Shown piece by piece: positions 9,658 through 19,292 of a DNA stretch of 64,000 nucleotides. The notes beneath the pieces were generated by a model. That model saw only the letters and a list, made by a program, of their open reading frames with translations. It searched no databases and had not been told where the DNA came from. This DNA comes from Kordiimonas laminariae. GTDB taxonomy: Bacteria > Pseudomonadota > Alphaproteobacteria > Sphingomonadales > Kordiimonadaceae. The stretch spans positions 166,732-230,731 of the forward strand of contig NZ_JAKQZA010000006.1 in NCBI RefSeq assembly GCF_023008165.1, in the 5' to 3' direction. Numbering within the stretch: position 1 is the first letter of the stretch; each line of letters begins with the position of its first letter. The position numbers and the translations under genes are program-made.

Positions 9658-10004
9658 GCTTTGTCCCCTTTATCAACTGGCTTCTTGTCTGCCTCTTCAG
9701 TGGCATCTGCAAGACCTTGGGCTTCATGCTCACGGTTAGCCATAATATGCTCAGTGATTTCCTCTGGGCTCATACCCGGGCGGAGGCCTTCTTCCTTGCG
9801 TAGATCATTAAACGGATCAGCTTCACGCTCTGCTTCTGCAGCTAGAGTTTCGATACCATCACGAAATTCTGCCGTCAGCTCTCGCCCCTTACGCACGATA
9901 CCACCAACTGCTCTCAGAAGTTTAGGCAACTCTTTAGGTCCGACAACAATAAGCGCCAGTACCCCAACAATGAATATCTCCATTGCACCAATTTCAGGTA
10001 TCAT
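9654..10004 (-). CDS. tatB: Sec-independent protein translocase TatB
   Basis: TatB, which works with TatC in recognising twin-arginine substrates. The 116 residues begin with IPEIGAMEIFIVGVLALIVVGPKELPKLLRAVG, of which the membrane helix plus the VGPKELP hinge are diagnostic. An amphipathic helix and an acidic, low-complexity tail follow. It lies between tatA and tatC; its stop overlaps the tatC start. Confidence 0.95.
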   Translation of the reverse strand: MIPEIGAMEIFIVGVLALIVVGPKELPKLLRAVGGIVRKGRELTAEFRDGIETLAAEAEREADPFNDLRKEEGLRPGMSPEEITEHIMANREHEAQGLADATEEADKKPVDKGDKA

Positions 10005-10027
10005 GGAATGGTTCCACCTTTAAAAGG

Positions 10028-10261
10028 TTAGCTTTCAGACTTTTCTTTAATGTCTGTATTAACCTTCGTTGCTTCACCTTCAATTGTTTTATCTTCAACT
10101 GATTTTGGCTCAGCAGTCTCTTCCTCAGTGCCTTCTTTCAGCCCCTTACGGAAGCTTGTGATGCCTTTGGCGACATCGCCCATCAGGCCTGAGATTTTAC
10201 CACGCCCGAAAAGAAGAAGCGCCAATAGAACTACTAATGCAATTTGCCATGGTCCAGGCAT
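10028..10261 (-). CDS. tatA: Sec-independent protein translocase TatA
   Basis: TatA, the pore-forming subunit that oligomerises during folded-protein export. The start at 10261 gives 77 residues and is preceded by GGAGAG at proper spacing; an upstream ATG at 10276 lies inside that binding site and would add five residues. One membrane helix (ALVVLLALLLFGRGKISGLMGDVAKG) with the FG hinge is followed by an amphipathic helix and an acidic tail. First of tatABC, directly after scpB. Confidence 0.94.
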   Translation of the reverse strand: MPGPWQIALVVLLALLLFGRGKISGLMGDVAKGITSFRKGLKEGTEEETAEPKSVEDKTIEGEATKVNTDIKEKSES

Positions 10262-10303
10262 AGTCTCACTCTCCATAAGCCGGAAATTCCGGTCATTTTA
10301 TCA

Positions 10304-11104
10304 CTAAAGCAACAAACCCAGTTGCGTTGTCTCATTTATTGGTTCTTCAACAGCCGCATTTTCTTCACTCGCGGAAGGTGCTGCCTGAAGCTCCTCTTCT
10401 ACTATTTCTTCACCCTGAAGATCACGTTCCTGTCTGATCTTTTCAGCGGCCTCGCGTTCAGATTTTGCGATTGCTTCCTCTAGATCAATTTGGTTGTCAT
10501 CTTCTTCATCTTCCGTGCTCTTACCTGGCTCAGGCATACCGCCCATTTTATCAAGGGCAACATCCACTGTATCGAGAAGACCTGCAGCCTTAAGCTCTTT
10601 AAGGCCAGGTAAGTCCTTGATGGATTCAATACCAAAGTGAATAAGAAATTCATCTGTAGTGCCGTATGTGACCGGTCTACCCGGCGTTTTACGGCGTCCC
10701 ATAAGTTTCACCCAACCCGCTTCTATAAGAACATCCAATGTTCCTTTAGATATGGTAACACCGCGGATATCTTCAATCTCTGCTCTGGTCACTGGTTGGT
10801 GATATGCAATGATTGAAAGCGTTTCCACTGCAGCTCGAGAAAGCTTGCGAGGTTCGTCCACTTCCTTGCGCAAAAGGAAAGAAAGATCACTCGCAGTACG
10901 GAACATATATTTATCAGCGACAAGCACGAGGTTTACGCCGCGCGTGCTGTATTCTTCTATAAGGGCTTCAATATGGGCCTCTACTTCAACACCTTCTGGC
11001 ATACGCTCCGCAATATCACTGGGCGACAACGGCTGTTCGCTTGCGAACAGGATCGCTTCCACCATTCTGCGATGTTCCATTTGCCTATCTGTCGTCTCAG
11101 TCAT
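10304..11104 (-). CDS. scpB: Segregation and condensation protein ScpB
   Basis: ScpB, a winged-helix partner of the SMC-ScpA complex that condenses and segregates chromosomes. The start at 11104 overlaps the end of scpA by eight bases (ATGACTGA); a longer frame begins at 11137. Conserved parts include MVEAILFASEQPLS, VETLSIIAYHQPVTRAEIE and the GRRKTPGRPVTYGTTDEFL segment. Beyond about residue 190 there is a long acidic, Glu-rich tail without family counterparts that I recognise. Coupled to scpA. Confidence 0.95.
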   Translation of the reverse strand: MTETTDRQMEHRRMVEAILFASEQPLSPSDIAERMPEGVEVEAHIEALIEEYSTRGVNLVLVADKYMFRTASDLSFLLRKEVDEPRKLSRAAVETLSIIAYHQPVTRAEIEDIRGVTISKGTLDVLIEAGWVKLMGRRKTPGRPVTYGTTDEFLIHFGIESIKDLPGLKELKAAGLLDTVDVALDKMGGMPEPGKSTEDEEDDNQIDLEEAIAKSEREAAEKIRQERDLQGEEIVEEELQAAPSASEENAAVEEPINETTQLGLLL

Positions 11105-11921
11105 TCGTTGCAGTATCCTTGGTCCGGTCATCCTCATCCCGGTGTCTTAAATATATTGGTCCAAACGCTTCCATCTGGCGCAAATCAGCCTGTCCTTGCC
11201 GCGCTAACTCTAGGCTTGCAGCGAACATACTGGCAAGTGCAGACTTACGCAGTCTTTGATCTTTCAATTCTTCCGGCAGAAAGGTTGAAAGCGTTGACCA
11301 TGTAAATGCAGTGCCAATCAGGTCTGAAAGGCGTTCGATCGCGTCTTCTAGCGCAAAAACAGGTCTGCGCTCAATTTTTATTTCGGTAACGGTGTGTTTT
11401 TGTCGATTATCAGCATATGCACGAAGAAGTTCATAGAGCGTCACATCATAAGCCCCGTTCTTCATCAGCTTCAGCCCCTCAGGTGCACCGCGACGAAAAA
11501 CATCTCTCCCCATACGGTCACGCCCCATAATCTGGGCGCCCACCTCACGCATAGCCTCAAGCCTTTGCAGGCGAAGTTGCAGGCGGAAAGCAAGCTCTTC
11601 CGCACTTGGTTCTTCATCATTCTCTTCTTTTGGAAGCAGCAGACGGGATTTGAGGTAAGCAAGCCAAGCGGCCATTACCAGATAATCAGCAGCCAACTCA
11701 AGTTTCAATCGCCTTGCCGCAGAAACAAACTCCAGGAATTGTTCCACCAGCTCAAGAATTGAAATCTGAGCCAGATCCACTTTTTGAGCGCGCGCAAGTG
11801 TAAGAAGTACATCTAGAGGGCCTTCAAAGCCCTCCATATGCAGTACAAGCTGGTTTGGATCACCCTCAGCGGTATCAATCCGCTCCTGTACCGGGCTATC
11901 CTCTTCAAACACTTCTGCCAT
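11097..11921 (-). CDS. scpA: Segregation and condensation protein ScpA
   Basis: ScpA, the kleisin that bridges SMC heads. The 274 residues start with an acidic leader, then the diagnostic N-terminal FEGPLDVLLTLARAQKVDL at about 33-51. The middle shows YLVMAAWLAYLKSRLLLP, and the C-terminal winged helix contains TFLPEELKDQRLRKSALASM... (first part quoted), also typical. It starts right at the stop codon of the site-2-protease-like gene and overlaps scpB, so the three are co-translated. Confidence 0.96.
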   Translation of the reverse strand: MAEVFEEDSPVQERIDTAEGDPNQLVLHMEGFEGPLDVLLTLARAQKVDLAQISILELVEQFLEFVSAARRLKLELAADYLVMAAWLAYLKSRLLLPKEENDEEPSAEELAFRLQLRLQRLEAMREVGAQIMGRDRMGRDVFRRGAPEGLKLMKNGAYDVTLYELLRAYADNRQKHTVTEIKIERRPVFALEDAIERLSDLIGTAFTWSTLSTFLPEELKDQRLRKSALASMFAASLELARQGQADLRQMEAFGPIYLRHRDEDDRTKDTATND

Positions 11922-12568
11922 TAAACACCCACGAGTGACGCAACAAAATTCATCATAAAGAAAGCAGGATACACGATTACCATTGGTAATAGGAAGAATA
12001 TCCCAAGCAGGATGAAAAACCCATATGGTTCAAGCGCTCTGAATTTCTGCGCAGCTTCATACGGCAGGTAATGTTCAAGCACTTTACCACCATCAAGCCC
12101 GGGCAATGGAATAAGCCCAATAATGAAGAAGAAGGAAGAAAGCATCACACCTGCTTGCGCAGTTTGGGTTACCCAATCTTGTGGCGTAAAGCCAAAACTG
12201 CCGCTGAAACGCCAAACATATGCCCAGAAAATAATCATCGCGAGCAAAGATGCCGGGCCAGAGATAGCAACATAGAGAAGGCCCTTATTGATATCTTTAA
12301 AGTTGCCTGGGTTAATCTGAATTGGCTTCGCCATTCCAAACAGAATTGGCAGTTGCAGCACAACAAAAGCTACAACAGGCACCACACCTGTCCAGATGGG
12401 GTCTGCGTGAACCAGTGGATTAGCGGATAGCCTACCACTTTGCTCCACACTCCAATCACCCATTTTATGCGCTACATATCCTCTGAGTGCTTCACGCCAT
12501 GTAACAGCAAGTAAAAACGGCAATGCCATAATACTTACTTCATAAAGTTTTTGATTCAGATCAAACAC
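11921..12568 (-). CDS. Site-2 protease-like membrane protein lacking HExxH (pseudoprotease)
   Basis: A 215-residue polytopic protein of the M50 family, as shown by the GYVAHKMGD, NPLVHADP, AISGPASLL and GLIPLPGLDGG segments. In active members the first membrane helix carries HExxH; here residues 25-29 read REALR, so both zinc-binding histidines are replaced by Arg while Glu26 stays. The Asp of the third zinc-ligand motif (LDGG, near 159) is kept. Proteolysis is therefore unlikely. The gene is intact and embedded between nagZ and scpA with close spacing, which argues for a retained non-proteolytic role. Confidence 0.85.
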   Translation of the reverse strand: MFDLNQKLYEVSIMALPFLLAVTWREALRGYVAHKMGDWSVEQSGRLSANPLVHADPIWTGVVPVVAFVVLQLPILFGMAKPIQINPGNFKDINKGLLYVAISGPASLLAMIIFWAYVWRFSGSFGFTPQDWVTQTAQAGVMLSSFFFIIGLIPLPGLDGGKVLEHYLPYEAAQKFRALEPYGFFILLGIFFLLPMVIVYPAFFMMNFVASLVGV

Positions 12569-12580
12569 TTAATCAACTTT

Positions 12581-13588
12581 CTAAAACTTTGACATTAATT
12601 CTTCGAGACGACGTTTCACATCGGCCCGGTCAATCATCGGTGCCTGTTCTACATTACGTACCAGGGTAGCAATACGCTTTTCAAATCCAGCATTAACCTC
12701 ATCACAGGCAGAAACGACTTCTTCCATTTCAGCCATATCACCATTGCAGTGAAGAAGCAGATCACAGCCAGCTTCCAAAGCCTCTTTTGAACGTTCTGCG
12801 AAGCTACCTGACAGTGCTTTCATAGAAAGATCGTCCGTCATCAACAGCCCAGAGAAACCCATCTTCATACGAATGGTACGCGCAATAACCTGCCTTGAAA
12901 GCGTAGCGGGCTTTTCGCTATCTAGGGCGCTGTATACAATATGAGCTGTCATTGCAAATGGCGCATCCTTTAACGCTTTGAAAGGTGCAAAATCCATTTC
13001 TTCAAGCTCTGCAACAGGCGTATCAACAACAGGAAGTTTCAAATGACTATCAACCATCGCCCGGCCATGCCCCGGAATATGCTTCACAACCGGCAGCACA
13101 CCACCTTCCTGTAAAGCGTCGACTGTAATTCTGCCAAGAGCAGCTACGAGACTTGGATCACCGGAGAAAGCACGATCACCAATAATCGCATCTGCTTCCT
13201 TTTGTCGAACATCGAGAAGCGGCAAACAATTTACGTTAACTCCAACCTTGCGGAGATCATCCGCCATAAGGCGACAGTTTAAGCGTAGTGCACTCGCCGC
13301 TAAAGTTGGGTCCTTGAGCGCCATTTCACCGAAAACACCCATCGGCGGATATTTACGCCAGTGTGGTTCTGCCATTCGCTGAACACGACCACCTTCCTGA
13401 TCAATCAGGATAGGTACTTTATGACGCCCCACCGAACGTTTCAGATCAGAGGTAAGCTTACTAAGCTGAGCTTTGTCCTCAACATTACGTGCAAAAAGAA
13501 TAAACCCAGCAGGTTTATTCTTTTGGAAAAAAGCAAATTCAGCTTCTGTTAGTTCAGGGCCAGAACACCCAAATATAATCGGCTTCAT
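12581..13588 (-). CDS. nagZ: Beta-N-acetylhexosaminidase NagZ
   Basis: Glycoside hydrolase family 3 enzyme that removes N-acetylglucosamine from anhydromuropeptides during cell-wall recycling in the cytoplasm. The 335-residue length is typical. The flexible catalytic loop KHIPGHGRAMVDSHLKLP, with its Asp/His pair, and the MTDDLSMKAL segment with the nucleophilic Asp are present, as is QEGGRVQRM. It lies 10 bases after the SPOR-domain gene, matching a frequent alphaproteobacterial arrangement of argS, SPOR protein, nagZ and scpAB. Confidence 0.96.
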   Translation of the reverse strand: MKPIIFGCSGPELTEAEFAFFQKNKPAGFILFARNVEDKAQLSKLTSDLKRSVGRHKVPILIDQEGGRVQRMAEPHWRKYPPMGVFGEMALKDPTLAASALRLNCRLMADDLRKVGVNVNCLPLLDVRQKEADAIIGDRAFSGDPSLVAALGRITVDALQEGGVLPVVKHIPGHGRAMVDSHLKLPVVDTPVAELEEMDFAPFKALKDAPFAMTAHIVYSALDSEKPATLSRQVIARTIRMKMGFSGLLMTDDLSMKALSGSFAERSKEALEAGCDLLLHCNGDMAEMEEVVSACDEVNAGFEKRIATLVRNVEQAPMIDRADVKRRLEELMSKF

Positions 13589-13597
13589 ACTTCAGGC

Positions 13598-14398
13598 CTA
13601 CGGAGTAACCACGATACAGGCTTGCTGTCCTGCTCTCAATGCTAAACAAGTTTGATCCGCTTCAGCACGATTATCAAACGGACCAACACGAAGACGATAA
13701 AGTGTACGGCCGCCGGTATCCACAGATTCGTATATGGAAGATTTCTCTTTTAAATATTCGTAAAACTTACCTCGGATGCCGACCCATGCCCGTTTCGCAC
13801 TAGGCTCTGAACCATAGGCGCCAAGCTGGATACGAAACTTACCTTCCATAATATCAACTGGCTTCTCTTCAACTTGAGCCGGTGTTTCGCTAGCCGCCAC
13901 TTCTGGCTTAGGTTCTTCTTTCACTGGTGCCGAGGTTGGATCTTCCACCTTCGGCTGGTCTACAACTGCAGGTGTTTTATCCCCTGTTACAGCAGCAGCG
14001 ATATCGCCCACAGGATCTTCTGGTAACTCCTCAACAGGTTTTTCAGGTTGTGTGCCAAGTTCCACGCTTTGTCGCGGCTTTGTGCCGTCAACCTGATTGA
14101 ACACCTCTTTGTCTTGATGTGCCACCTGCATTCCACCAACATCTGCTGGCTTTTCCTTAAAAGCAGTTTCAGGTGCTGCAACATGCTTAGCAGGCCCAGA
14201 AGAAGCACTGTCGTAAAGATACCAGACAACTGAAGCAAACAGAGCAATTGTGACAACCGCGCCAACACCTGTTGCGATCCAAAGTTTTTTGGACCCCATC
14301 ACTGATGCCGTCTGTTCCTCTTCATCTTCAGGAACCGGCTGCAACCACGGCGGAATATCTTTTTGCCCGCCTAACCCTGTTTGCTCTTCATCATTCAT
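13598..14398 (-). CDS. SPOR-domain inner-membrane protein
   Basis: A 266-residue bitopic protein. A cytoplasmic acidic N-terminus is followed by one membrane helix (about 33-58), a long Pro/Glu/Val-rich periplasmic linker and a C-terminal SPOR domain from about residue 187 (FRIQLGAYGSEPSAKRAW ... LYRLRVGPFDNRAEA). SPOR domains bind denuded glycan strands, so a division-site or cell-wall role is inferred. It lies one base after argS and directly before nagZ. The linker composition, not its order, is usually conserved. Confidence 0.9.
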   Translation of the reverse strand: MNDEEQTGLGGQKDIPPWLQPVPEDEEEQTASVMGSKKLWIATGVGAVVTIALFASVVWYLYDSASSGPAKHVAAPETAFKEKPADVGGMQVAHQDKEVFNQVDGTKPRQSVELGTQPEKPVEELPEDPVGDIAAAVTGDKTPAVVDQPKVEDPTSAPVKEEPKPEVAASETPAQVEEKPVDIMEGKFRIQLGAYGSEPSAKRAWVGIRGKFYEYLKEKSSIYESVDTGGRTLYRLRVGPFDNRAEADQTCLALRAGQQACIVVTP

Positions 14399-14399
14399 C

Positions 14400-16151
14400 T
14401 TAGCGCATTTCCTCTACAGGCGTTACACCCAGCACTTCCAAACCGCTTGCAATAACAAGAGCTACACTGCGAATAAGCGCAAGGCGTGCTTTTGTCATTT
14501 CTTCATCACCATCAATGATGAAACGAAGGGACGGATTATCATTACCTTTATTCCAGAAAGTATGGAACTCAGAAGCAAGATCATAAAGGAAAAAGGCAAT
14601 TCTGTGTGGCTCATGCGCCTCGGCTGCCGCTTCAACCATACGAGGCCACGCAGCACACTGCTGAATCATTGCGATCTCACTTTCATGAGATAGTTTTGAC
14701 ACATCAGCGCCAGCCAGTGCTTCATCAGATGCATCCAGATCAGCAAAAGCAGCCTGTGCTTTACCGATTACTGAACAGATACGCGCATGCGCATACTGCA
14801 CATAAAATACCGGGTTATCCTTTGATTGCTCTGTCACCTTAGCGAAGTCAAAATCAAGCGGTGCATCGTTCTTACGTGTAAGCATGATGAAACGGGTTAC
14901 ATCACGCCCTACTTCATCAACTACATCACGCATGGTAATGAAGTTACCGGACCGCTTTGACATCTTGAACGGTTCACCATCACGGAACAGGCGCACAAGC
15001 TGACAAAGCTTCACATCAAGATCGCCATCTTCCGCAAGGCCCTTAACCGCTGCCTGCATACGCTTTACGTAACCACCATGGTCAGCGCCCCAAACATTAA
15101 TCATGTTTTTAAAGCCGCGCTGATATTTATCATAGTGGTAGGCGATGTCCGCACCAAAGTAGGTATAATCACCGTTTGATTTCTGAAGTGCACGATCAAC
15201 GTCATCACCAAAATCAGTCGCTCGGAACAAAGTTTGTTCACGAGCTTCCCAATCATCCGGCTTTTTGCCTTTAGGTGGCTCTAGAACGCCTTCATAAATA
15301 TGGCCACGTGCGCGCAAATCAGCGATCACTTCATCAATACGGCCTGATTTATGAAGGGTCTTTTCTGAGAAAAACACCTCATGTTCAACACCAAGAACCT
15401 TGAGATCTTCCCGGATCAAGTCCATCATTGCGTCTGTCGCTTCATCACGGATGGTTTCGATCCATTCGCTTTCATCAGCATCAAGCCATTTATCGCCGTA
15501 TTTTTCCTTAAGCATTTCACCAACAGGGATCAAATATTCACCTGGGTAAAGGCCTTCAGGAATAGCACCGATATCTCGGCCATGAGCTTCGCAGTAACGT
15601 AGGTAAGATGAACGAGCGAGCACATCGATTTGCCCGCCTGCATCATTAATCAAATATTCTTTGCTAACTTTAAAGCCTGCTTTTGACAGAAGGTTAGAAA
15701 GCGCATCACCAAACACAGCACCGCGTGTATGGCCCACATGCAGTGGTCCAGTTGGGTTTGCAGAAACATATTCCACATTCACTGGCTCACCAGCACCCAT
15801 TTCGCTTGAACCAAACGCCTTACCATCTTCAAGGATGATCAGAACCTGATTTTGCCAGAATGAAGGCGCAAGGCGGAGGTTGATAAAACCTGGGCCCGCA
15901 ATTTCAACAGCATCAACATCGCTCAGGCCTTCAAGCCTCGGTGCCAGCAGCTCTGCAATATCGCGCGGCTTACGTTTTGCCTGCTTTGAAAGCACGAGGG
16001 CTGCATTTGTTGCAATATCACCGTGGCTAGCGTCTCGTGGCGGCTCTACAGCAATATTTTTAGTATCTAGTGTTTCAGGGAGATCACCCGCTGCACTAAG
16101 GGCTGCAAGCTCAGTATCAATAATTCCCCGAAAGTGGGTAAAAACATTCAT
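14400..16151 (-). CDS. argS: Arginine--tRNA ligase
   Basis: Class I aminoacyl-tRNA synthetase for arginine, 583 residues, full length. The N-terminal additional domain (about 1-110) is followed by the HIGH-like motif in [18 protein letters not shown], the [19 protein letters not shown] region, and an all-helical C-terminal anticodon-binding domain. Its start overlaps the dgt stop by four bases (ATGA type). A tRNA-Arg(TCT) gene, one of its substrates, also lies in the window near 63.7 kb. Confidence 0.97.
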   Translation of the reverse strand: MNVFTHFRGIIDTELAALSAAGDLPETLDTKNIAVEPPRDASHGDIATNAALVLSKQAKRKPRDIAELLAPRLEGLSDVDAVEIAGPGFINLRLAPSFWQNQVLIILEDGKAFGSSEMGAGEPVNVEYVSANPTGPLHVGHTRGAVFGDALSNLLSKAGFKVSKEYLINDAGGQIDVLARSSYLRYCEAHGRDIGAIPEGLYPGEYLIPVGEMLKEKYGDKWLDADESEWIETIRDEATDAMMDLIREDLKVLGVEHEVFFSEKTLHKSGRIDEVIADLRARGHIYEGVLEPPKGKKPDDWEAREQTLFRATDFGDDVDRALQKSNGDYTYFGADIAYHYDKYQRGFKNMINVWGADHGGYVKRMQAAVKGLAEDGDLDVKLCQLVRLFRDGEPFKMSKRSGNFITMRDVVDEVGRDVTRFIMLTRKNDAPLDFDFAKVTEQSKDNPVFYVQYAHARICSVIGKAQAAFADLDASDEALAGADVSKLSHESEIAMIQQCAAWPRMVEAAAEAHEPHRIAFFLYDLASEFHTFWNKGNDNPSLRFIIDGDEEMTKARLALIRSVALVIASGLEVLGVTPVEEMR

Positions 16152-17359
16152 AGCGTTACTCTTGAAAGATCGAATAGTTTCGCGTGCTCACGGAAAGCAA
16201 AACGGTCTGTCATACCGCCGATAAAATCGGCTACCACTCGGGCAGTTTCAGCAGACATCGGCTCACCGGCACGTTCGCTCCATTCGGTTGGCAAACATTC
16301 TGGCTCGGAGATATACAGATCAAATAGATCTTTCACCACCCTTTTTGCCTTACTTGCCATACGATTTACCAAATAGTGGCGGTACATTTTTTCAAACAGG
16401 AAGGTTTTCAGTTCTTTTACAGCAATGCCCATATTTTTACCAAAGGCAATAGTTGGCTGACCAGCATTCCTGATATCATCCGGGTTTTGCGGGTCCAACG
16501 CCTTGATTCTACGTGTACTTTCAACCATCAAATCGCCAACCATGCGGCTAATCATACGGCGCACAAGTTCGTGGATCAGAATATCACGCGGCGCGTTTGG
16601 ATAGGTAAGCATCACTTCATCAATGATTTGCGCTACAATAGGAATATTCTTGAGCTCATCAAATTCGATAAGGCCTGCGCGCAAACCATCATCCAAATCA
16701 TGGCTTGAATAAGCGATATCATCAGCAATTGCAGCAACCTGTGCTTCACCTGATGCATATGTATGCAATTCCAGATCAAACTCAGGCAAGAATTCCTTAA
16801 AACCAAAAGGTAGTTCCTTTGGTGGGTTCTTATGATCAATTGGACCATCTACAAGTGGGCCGTTATGCTTAGCCAGACCTTCTAGCGCTTCCCATGTAAG
16901 GTTCAGGCCATCAAACTGAGCATAGCGATGCTCAAGTTTTGTAAGCTGACGCAAAGACTGTGCATTATGATCAAAACCGTCATGATCTTTCATACATTCA
17001 TTGAGAACCTGTTCACCAATATGCCCAAAAGGCGGATGACCAAGATCATGCGCCAGCGCAAGTGCCTCGCCTAGATCCTCATTCAAGTGCAAGGAACGAC
17101 AAACAGAGCGTGCAATCTGCGCTACTTCAAGCGAATGCGTAAGGCGCGTACGGAAATGGTCACCTTCATGGTAAACAAATACCTGTGTTTTGTGCTTCAA
17201 GCGCCGAAAACTTGAAGAATGAATCACTCTATCCCTATCGCGTTGATAACAGCTTCGGGACGGCACTTCAGGTTCTTTACACAAGCGACCTCGGCTTTGG
17301 GAAGGTATACATGCATATGGTGCAAGCGTTTCTTCATAATTAACCAAGGTATCGGTCAT
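16148..17359 (-). CDS. dgt: dGTPase-like HD-domain triphosphohydrolase
   Basis: Member of the dGTPase family (type 2-like), which hydrolyses deoxynucleoside triphosphates to nucleosides and triphosphate and helps set dNTP pools. The 403 residues contain [31 protein letters not shown] (His of the metal site) and the [18 protein letters not shown] motif, followed by later metal-ligand Asp in [18 protein letters not shown]. It is the first gene of the long minus-strand run and has 170 bases of upstream space shared with the PAS gene. Confidence 0.92.
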   Translation of the reverse strand: MTDTLVNYEETLAPYACIPSQSRGRLCKEPEVPSRSCYQRDRDRVIHSSSFRRLKHKTQVFVYHEGDHFRTRLTHSLEVAQIARSVCRSLHLNEDLGEALALAHDLGHPPFGHIGEQVLNECMKDHDGFDHNAQSLRQLTKLEHRYAQFDGLNLTWEALEGLAKHNGPLVDGPIDHKNPPKELPFGFKEFLPEFDLELHTYASGEAQVAAIADDIAYSSHDLDDGLRAGLIEFDELKNIPIVAQIIDEVMLTYPNAPRDILIHELVRRMISRMVGDLMVESTRRIKALDPQNPDDIRNAGQPTIAFGKNMGIAVKELKTFLFEKMYRHYLVNRMASKAKRVVKDLFDLYISEPECLPTEWSERAGEPMSAETARVVADFIGGMTDRFAFREHAKLFDLSRVTL

Positions 17360-17495
17360 TAGTGTCTCCCTGAATCTATAAATTTTTGCTTATTGCAATA
17401 AGTTTTTCAGCACAGTATCCGCCCACATAAAAATGAGCAATAGCTAACGCCTAACTCACCACAGGAAAATTGTATACAATTCGTTAACAATGTCG

Positions 17496-17524
17496 TTGCT
17501 CGTTAATATTTTATTAACTATACT
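17496..17524 (+). promoter_or_regulatory. Candidate promoter of the PAS-domain gene
   Basis: TTGCTC and TATACT are separated by exactly 17 bases in an A+T-rich, TTAAC-containing stretch. Transcription from this site would begin about seven bases past the -10, which is at or next to the ATG at 17531. No ribosome binding site is visible before that ATG. Confidence 0.5.
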
Positions 17525-17530
17525 ATAAAA

Positions 17531-18028
17531 ATGATCAGTAACTGTTATAAATACGATGCCCTTTCTGTGGCTATGAATGTGGAATTTCAAAAACGCATTT
17601 TAGCGCATTGGGAAGATATTCGACAAAGCAGGAAGTTCCCTTCAAAACAGGATTTCCGACCGCAGAATTTCTCACGTTATCTTCCACAGTTAGCCATTGT
17701 TTCCTTCGATGACACCAACTTTTCTGATCGCCTGATTGGATCAACAGTGATCGAAATGCTGGGATATGCTATGGGTGCTCAGTATCAGGAAGACACACGC
17801 TTGGGCTACAACAGCCAAGCTTTGCGGCATGTGTTAGAGACATCGAAAGAAGAGGCACAGCCGCTTTATTTTACTGGCGAACTTTCAGAAAATTCCATTT
17901 CGCCTGTTGAGTTTTGTGCACTGGCACTTCCTTTTAGCTTAAAAAGTGAAAAAGATGAATTCGATACAATCATTCTAGCTTTCGAATTCCAGAAGAAATC
18001 CCTCCTGCACACACTTAAGCAAGCTTAA
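17531..18028 (+). CDS. PAS-like sensor-domain protein (PAS_5-type)
   Basis: A 165-residue single-domain protein resembling the PAS_5 group common in alphaproteobacteria: ILAHWEDIRQSRKFPSKQDFRP at the start, then a beta-rich core with GSTVIEMLGYAMGAQY and a later EFCALALPF strand. No output domain is attached, so it would act as a stand-alone sensor or adaptor; the ligand is unknown. The ATG at 17531 gives the fullest protein; another ATG at 17573 would still retain the core. It stands alone between dgt and erpA. Confidence 0.75.
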   Translation: MISNCYKYDALSVAMNVEFQKRILAHWEDIRQSRKFPSKQDFRPQNFSRYLPQLAIVSFDDTNFSDRLIGSTVIEMLGYAMGAQYQEDTRLGYNSQALRHVLETSKEEAQPLYFTGELSENSISPVEFCALALPFSLKSEKDEFDTIILAFEFQKKSLLHTLKQA

Positions 18029-18119
18029 TCATACTTTTTTTTTCATGTAATTTGATTATTAAGCTTCATATGCTTACATATGGCTTGAATACTTCATTAT
18101 TTGACGTTGGCAGAGTACC

Positions 18120-18461
18120 ATGACCGAACAAGCAACTCCTGTTTCAATTAGCGAGAACGCGGCTAAACGCGTTGCCGCTCTTATTGAGCAACAAGGAAAT
18201 CCAAACCTGAAATTACGCCTTTCTGTATCTGGTGGAGGGTGTAGCGGTTTCCAATACGGTTTTGAATTTGATGAAGAACAGAAATCTGATGATATCGTTG
18301 TGGAGCGTGATGGTGTAACCATGCTTGTTGATGGTATGTCCCTGCTCTATCTGATGGGTTCAGAAGTAGATTTTGTTGAAGACCTTGTCGGCGCATCATT
18401 TCAAGTGGTGAACCCTAATGCCACAGCGAATTGTGGCTGCGGCTCATCCTTCTCCATTTAA
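18120..18461 (+). CDS. erpA: A-type iron-sulfur carrier ErpA
   Basis: A-type carrier that passes iron-sulfur clusters to apoproteins. The 113-residue protein has the three invariant cysteines: Cys41 in GGGCSGF and Cys105/Cys107 in CGCG. The remaining sequence, including LVDGMSLLYLMGSEVDFVEDL, matches the HesB/IscA/ErpA family; the closeness to ErpA is a judgement. It is followed 16 bases later by xthA, a common pairing in alphaproteobacteria. IlvD, an iron-sulfur enzyme, is encoded nearby but in a separate transcript. Confidence 0.92.
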   Translation: MTEQATPVSISENAAKRVAALIEQQGNPNLKLRLSVSGGGCSGFQYGFEFDEEQKSDDIVVERDGVTMLVDGMSLLYLMGSEVDFVEDLVGASFQVVNPNATANCGCGSSFSI

Positions 18462-18477
18462 ACCAAGGACCACATCT

Positions 18478-19266
18478 GTGAAAATTGCTACCTTTAACAT
18501 CAACGGCGTTAAAGCACGCCTTCCTCGTGTTCTTGAATGGCTTGAAGAATTTAATCCTGATGTTGCCTGCCTACAGGAAATCAAAAGCATAGATGAAAAC
18601 TTCCCGCGTCTTGAATTTGAAGAAAAAGGCTGGAATGTAGAAACCCATGGCCAGAAGTCCTTTAATGGTGTTGCAATCCTTTCAAAACACCCGATTGAAG
18701 ATATCATGCGCCGTCTGCCTGATCTTGACAGCAGTGAGTGCGAAGAAGATGAGCAAGCACGCTATATTGAAGCCACGGTTAAAGGCGTGCGTGTAGCCTC
18801 TATTTACCTTCCAAACGGTAATCCACGTCCCGGCCCGAAATTTGATTATAAGCTCAGCTGGATGGACCGTCTTATCAAACGTGCAGAATACCTGAGAACA
18901 CTTGAAATTCCCGTTGTGCTTGCTGGCGATTATAATGTGATTCCATTTGATGAAGACTGCCACAACCCAGCTGCATGGACAGAAGATGCTCTAACCCAAC
19001 CGGAAAGCCGGGCGCGTCTGCGTACGCTGTGGAATATGGGATACACAGACTCTATCCGCCAGATCACACCTCGCGGACCAATGTACAGCTATTGGGATTT
19101 CCAGCGCGGTGCATGGCAGAAAGACCACGGCATCAGAATTGATCACCTGCTTCTATCACCACAGGCCGCTGATATTCTTAAAGATGCCAAGGTAGACCGC
19201 ATACCACGTGGTAAAGAAAAACCAAGCGACCACACGCCTGTATGGGTAGAACTAGATATCGCTTAA
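18478..19266 (+). CDS. xthA: Exodeoxyribonuclease III
   Basis: Apurinic/apyrimidinic endonuclease and 3'-5' exonuclease for base-excision repair. The start used is the GTG at 18478, preceded by AAGGA; it gives the standard N-terminus KIATFNINGVKARLP and 262 residues. An earlier in-frame ATG at 18418 lies inside erpA and is unlikely. Catalytic motifs are visible: LQEIKS, GDYNVIPFDEDC, and the C-terminal RIDHLLLSP and KPSDHTPVW. It probably shares the erpA transcript. Confidence 0.95.
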   Translation: MKIATFNINGVKARLPRVLEWLEEFNPDVACLQEIKSIDENFPRLEFEEKGWNVETHGQKSFNGVAILSKHPIEDIMRRLPDLDSSECEEDEQARYIEATVKGVRVASIYLPNGNPRPGPKFDYKLSWMDRLIKRAEYLRTLEIPVVLAGDYNVIPFDEDCHNPAAWTEDALTQPESRARLRTLWNMGYTDSIRQITPRGPMYSYWDFQRGAWQKDHGIRIDHLLLSPQAADILKDAKVDRIPRGKEKPSDHTPVWVELDIA

Positions 19267-19292
19267 AGAATATGATGCCTGAGCATTAAGTC

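Noticed and set aside
10280..10292. Perfect 13-base palindrome CCGGAAATTCCGG between scpB and tatA
   Set aside because: Could be an operator, but there is only one copy and it is short; no supporting context.
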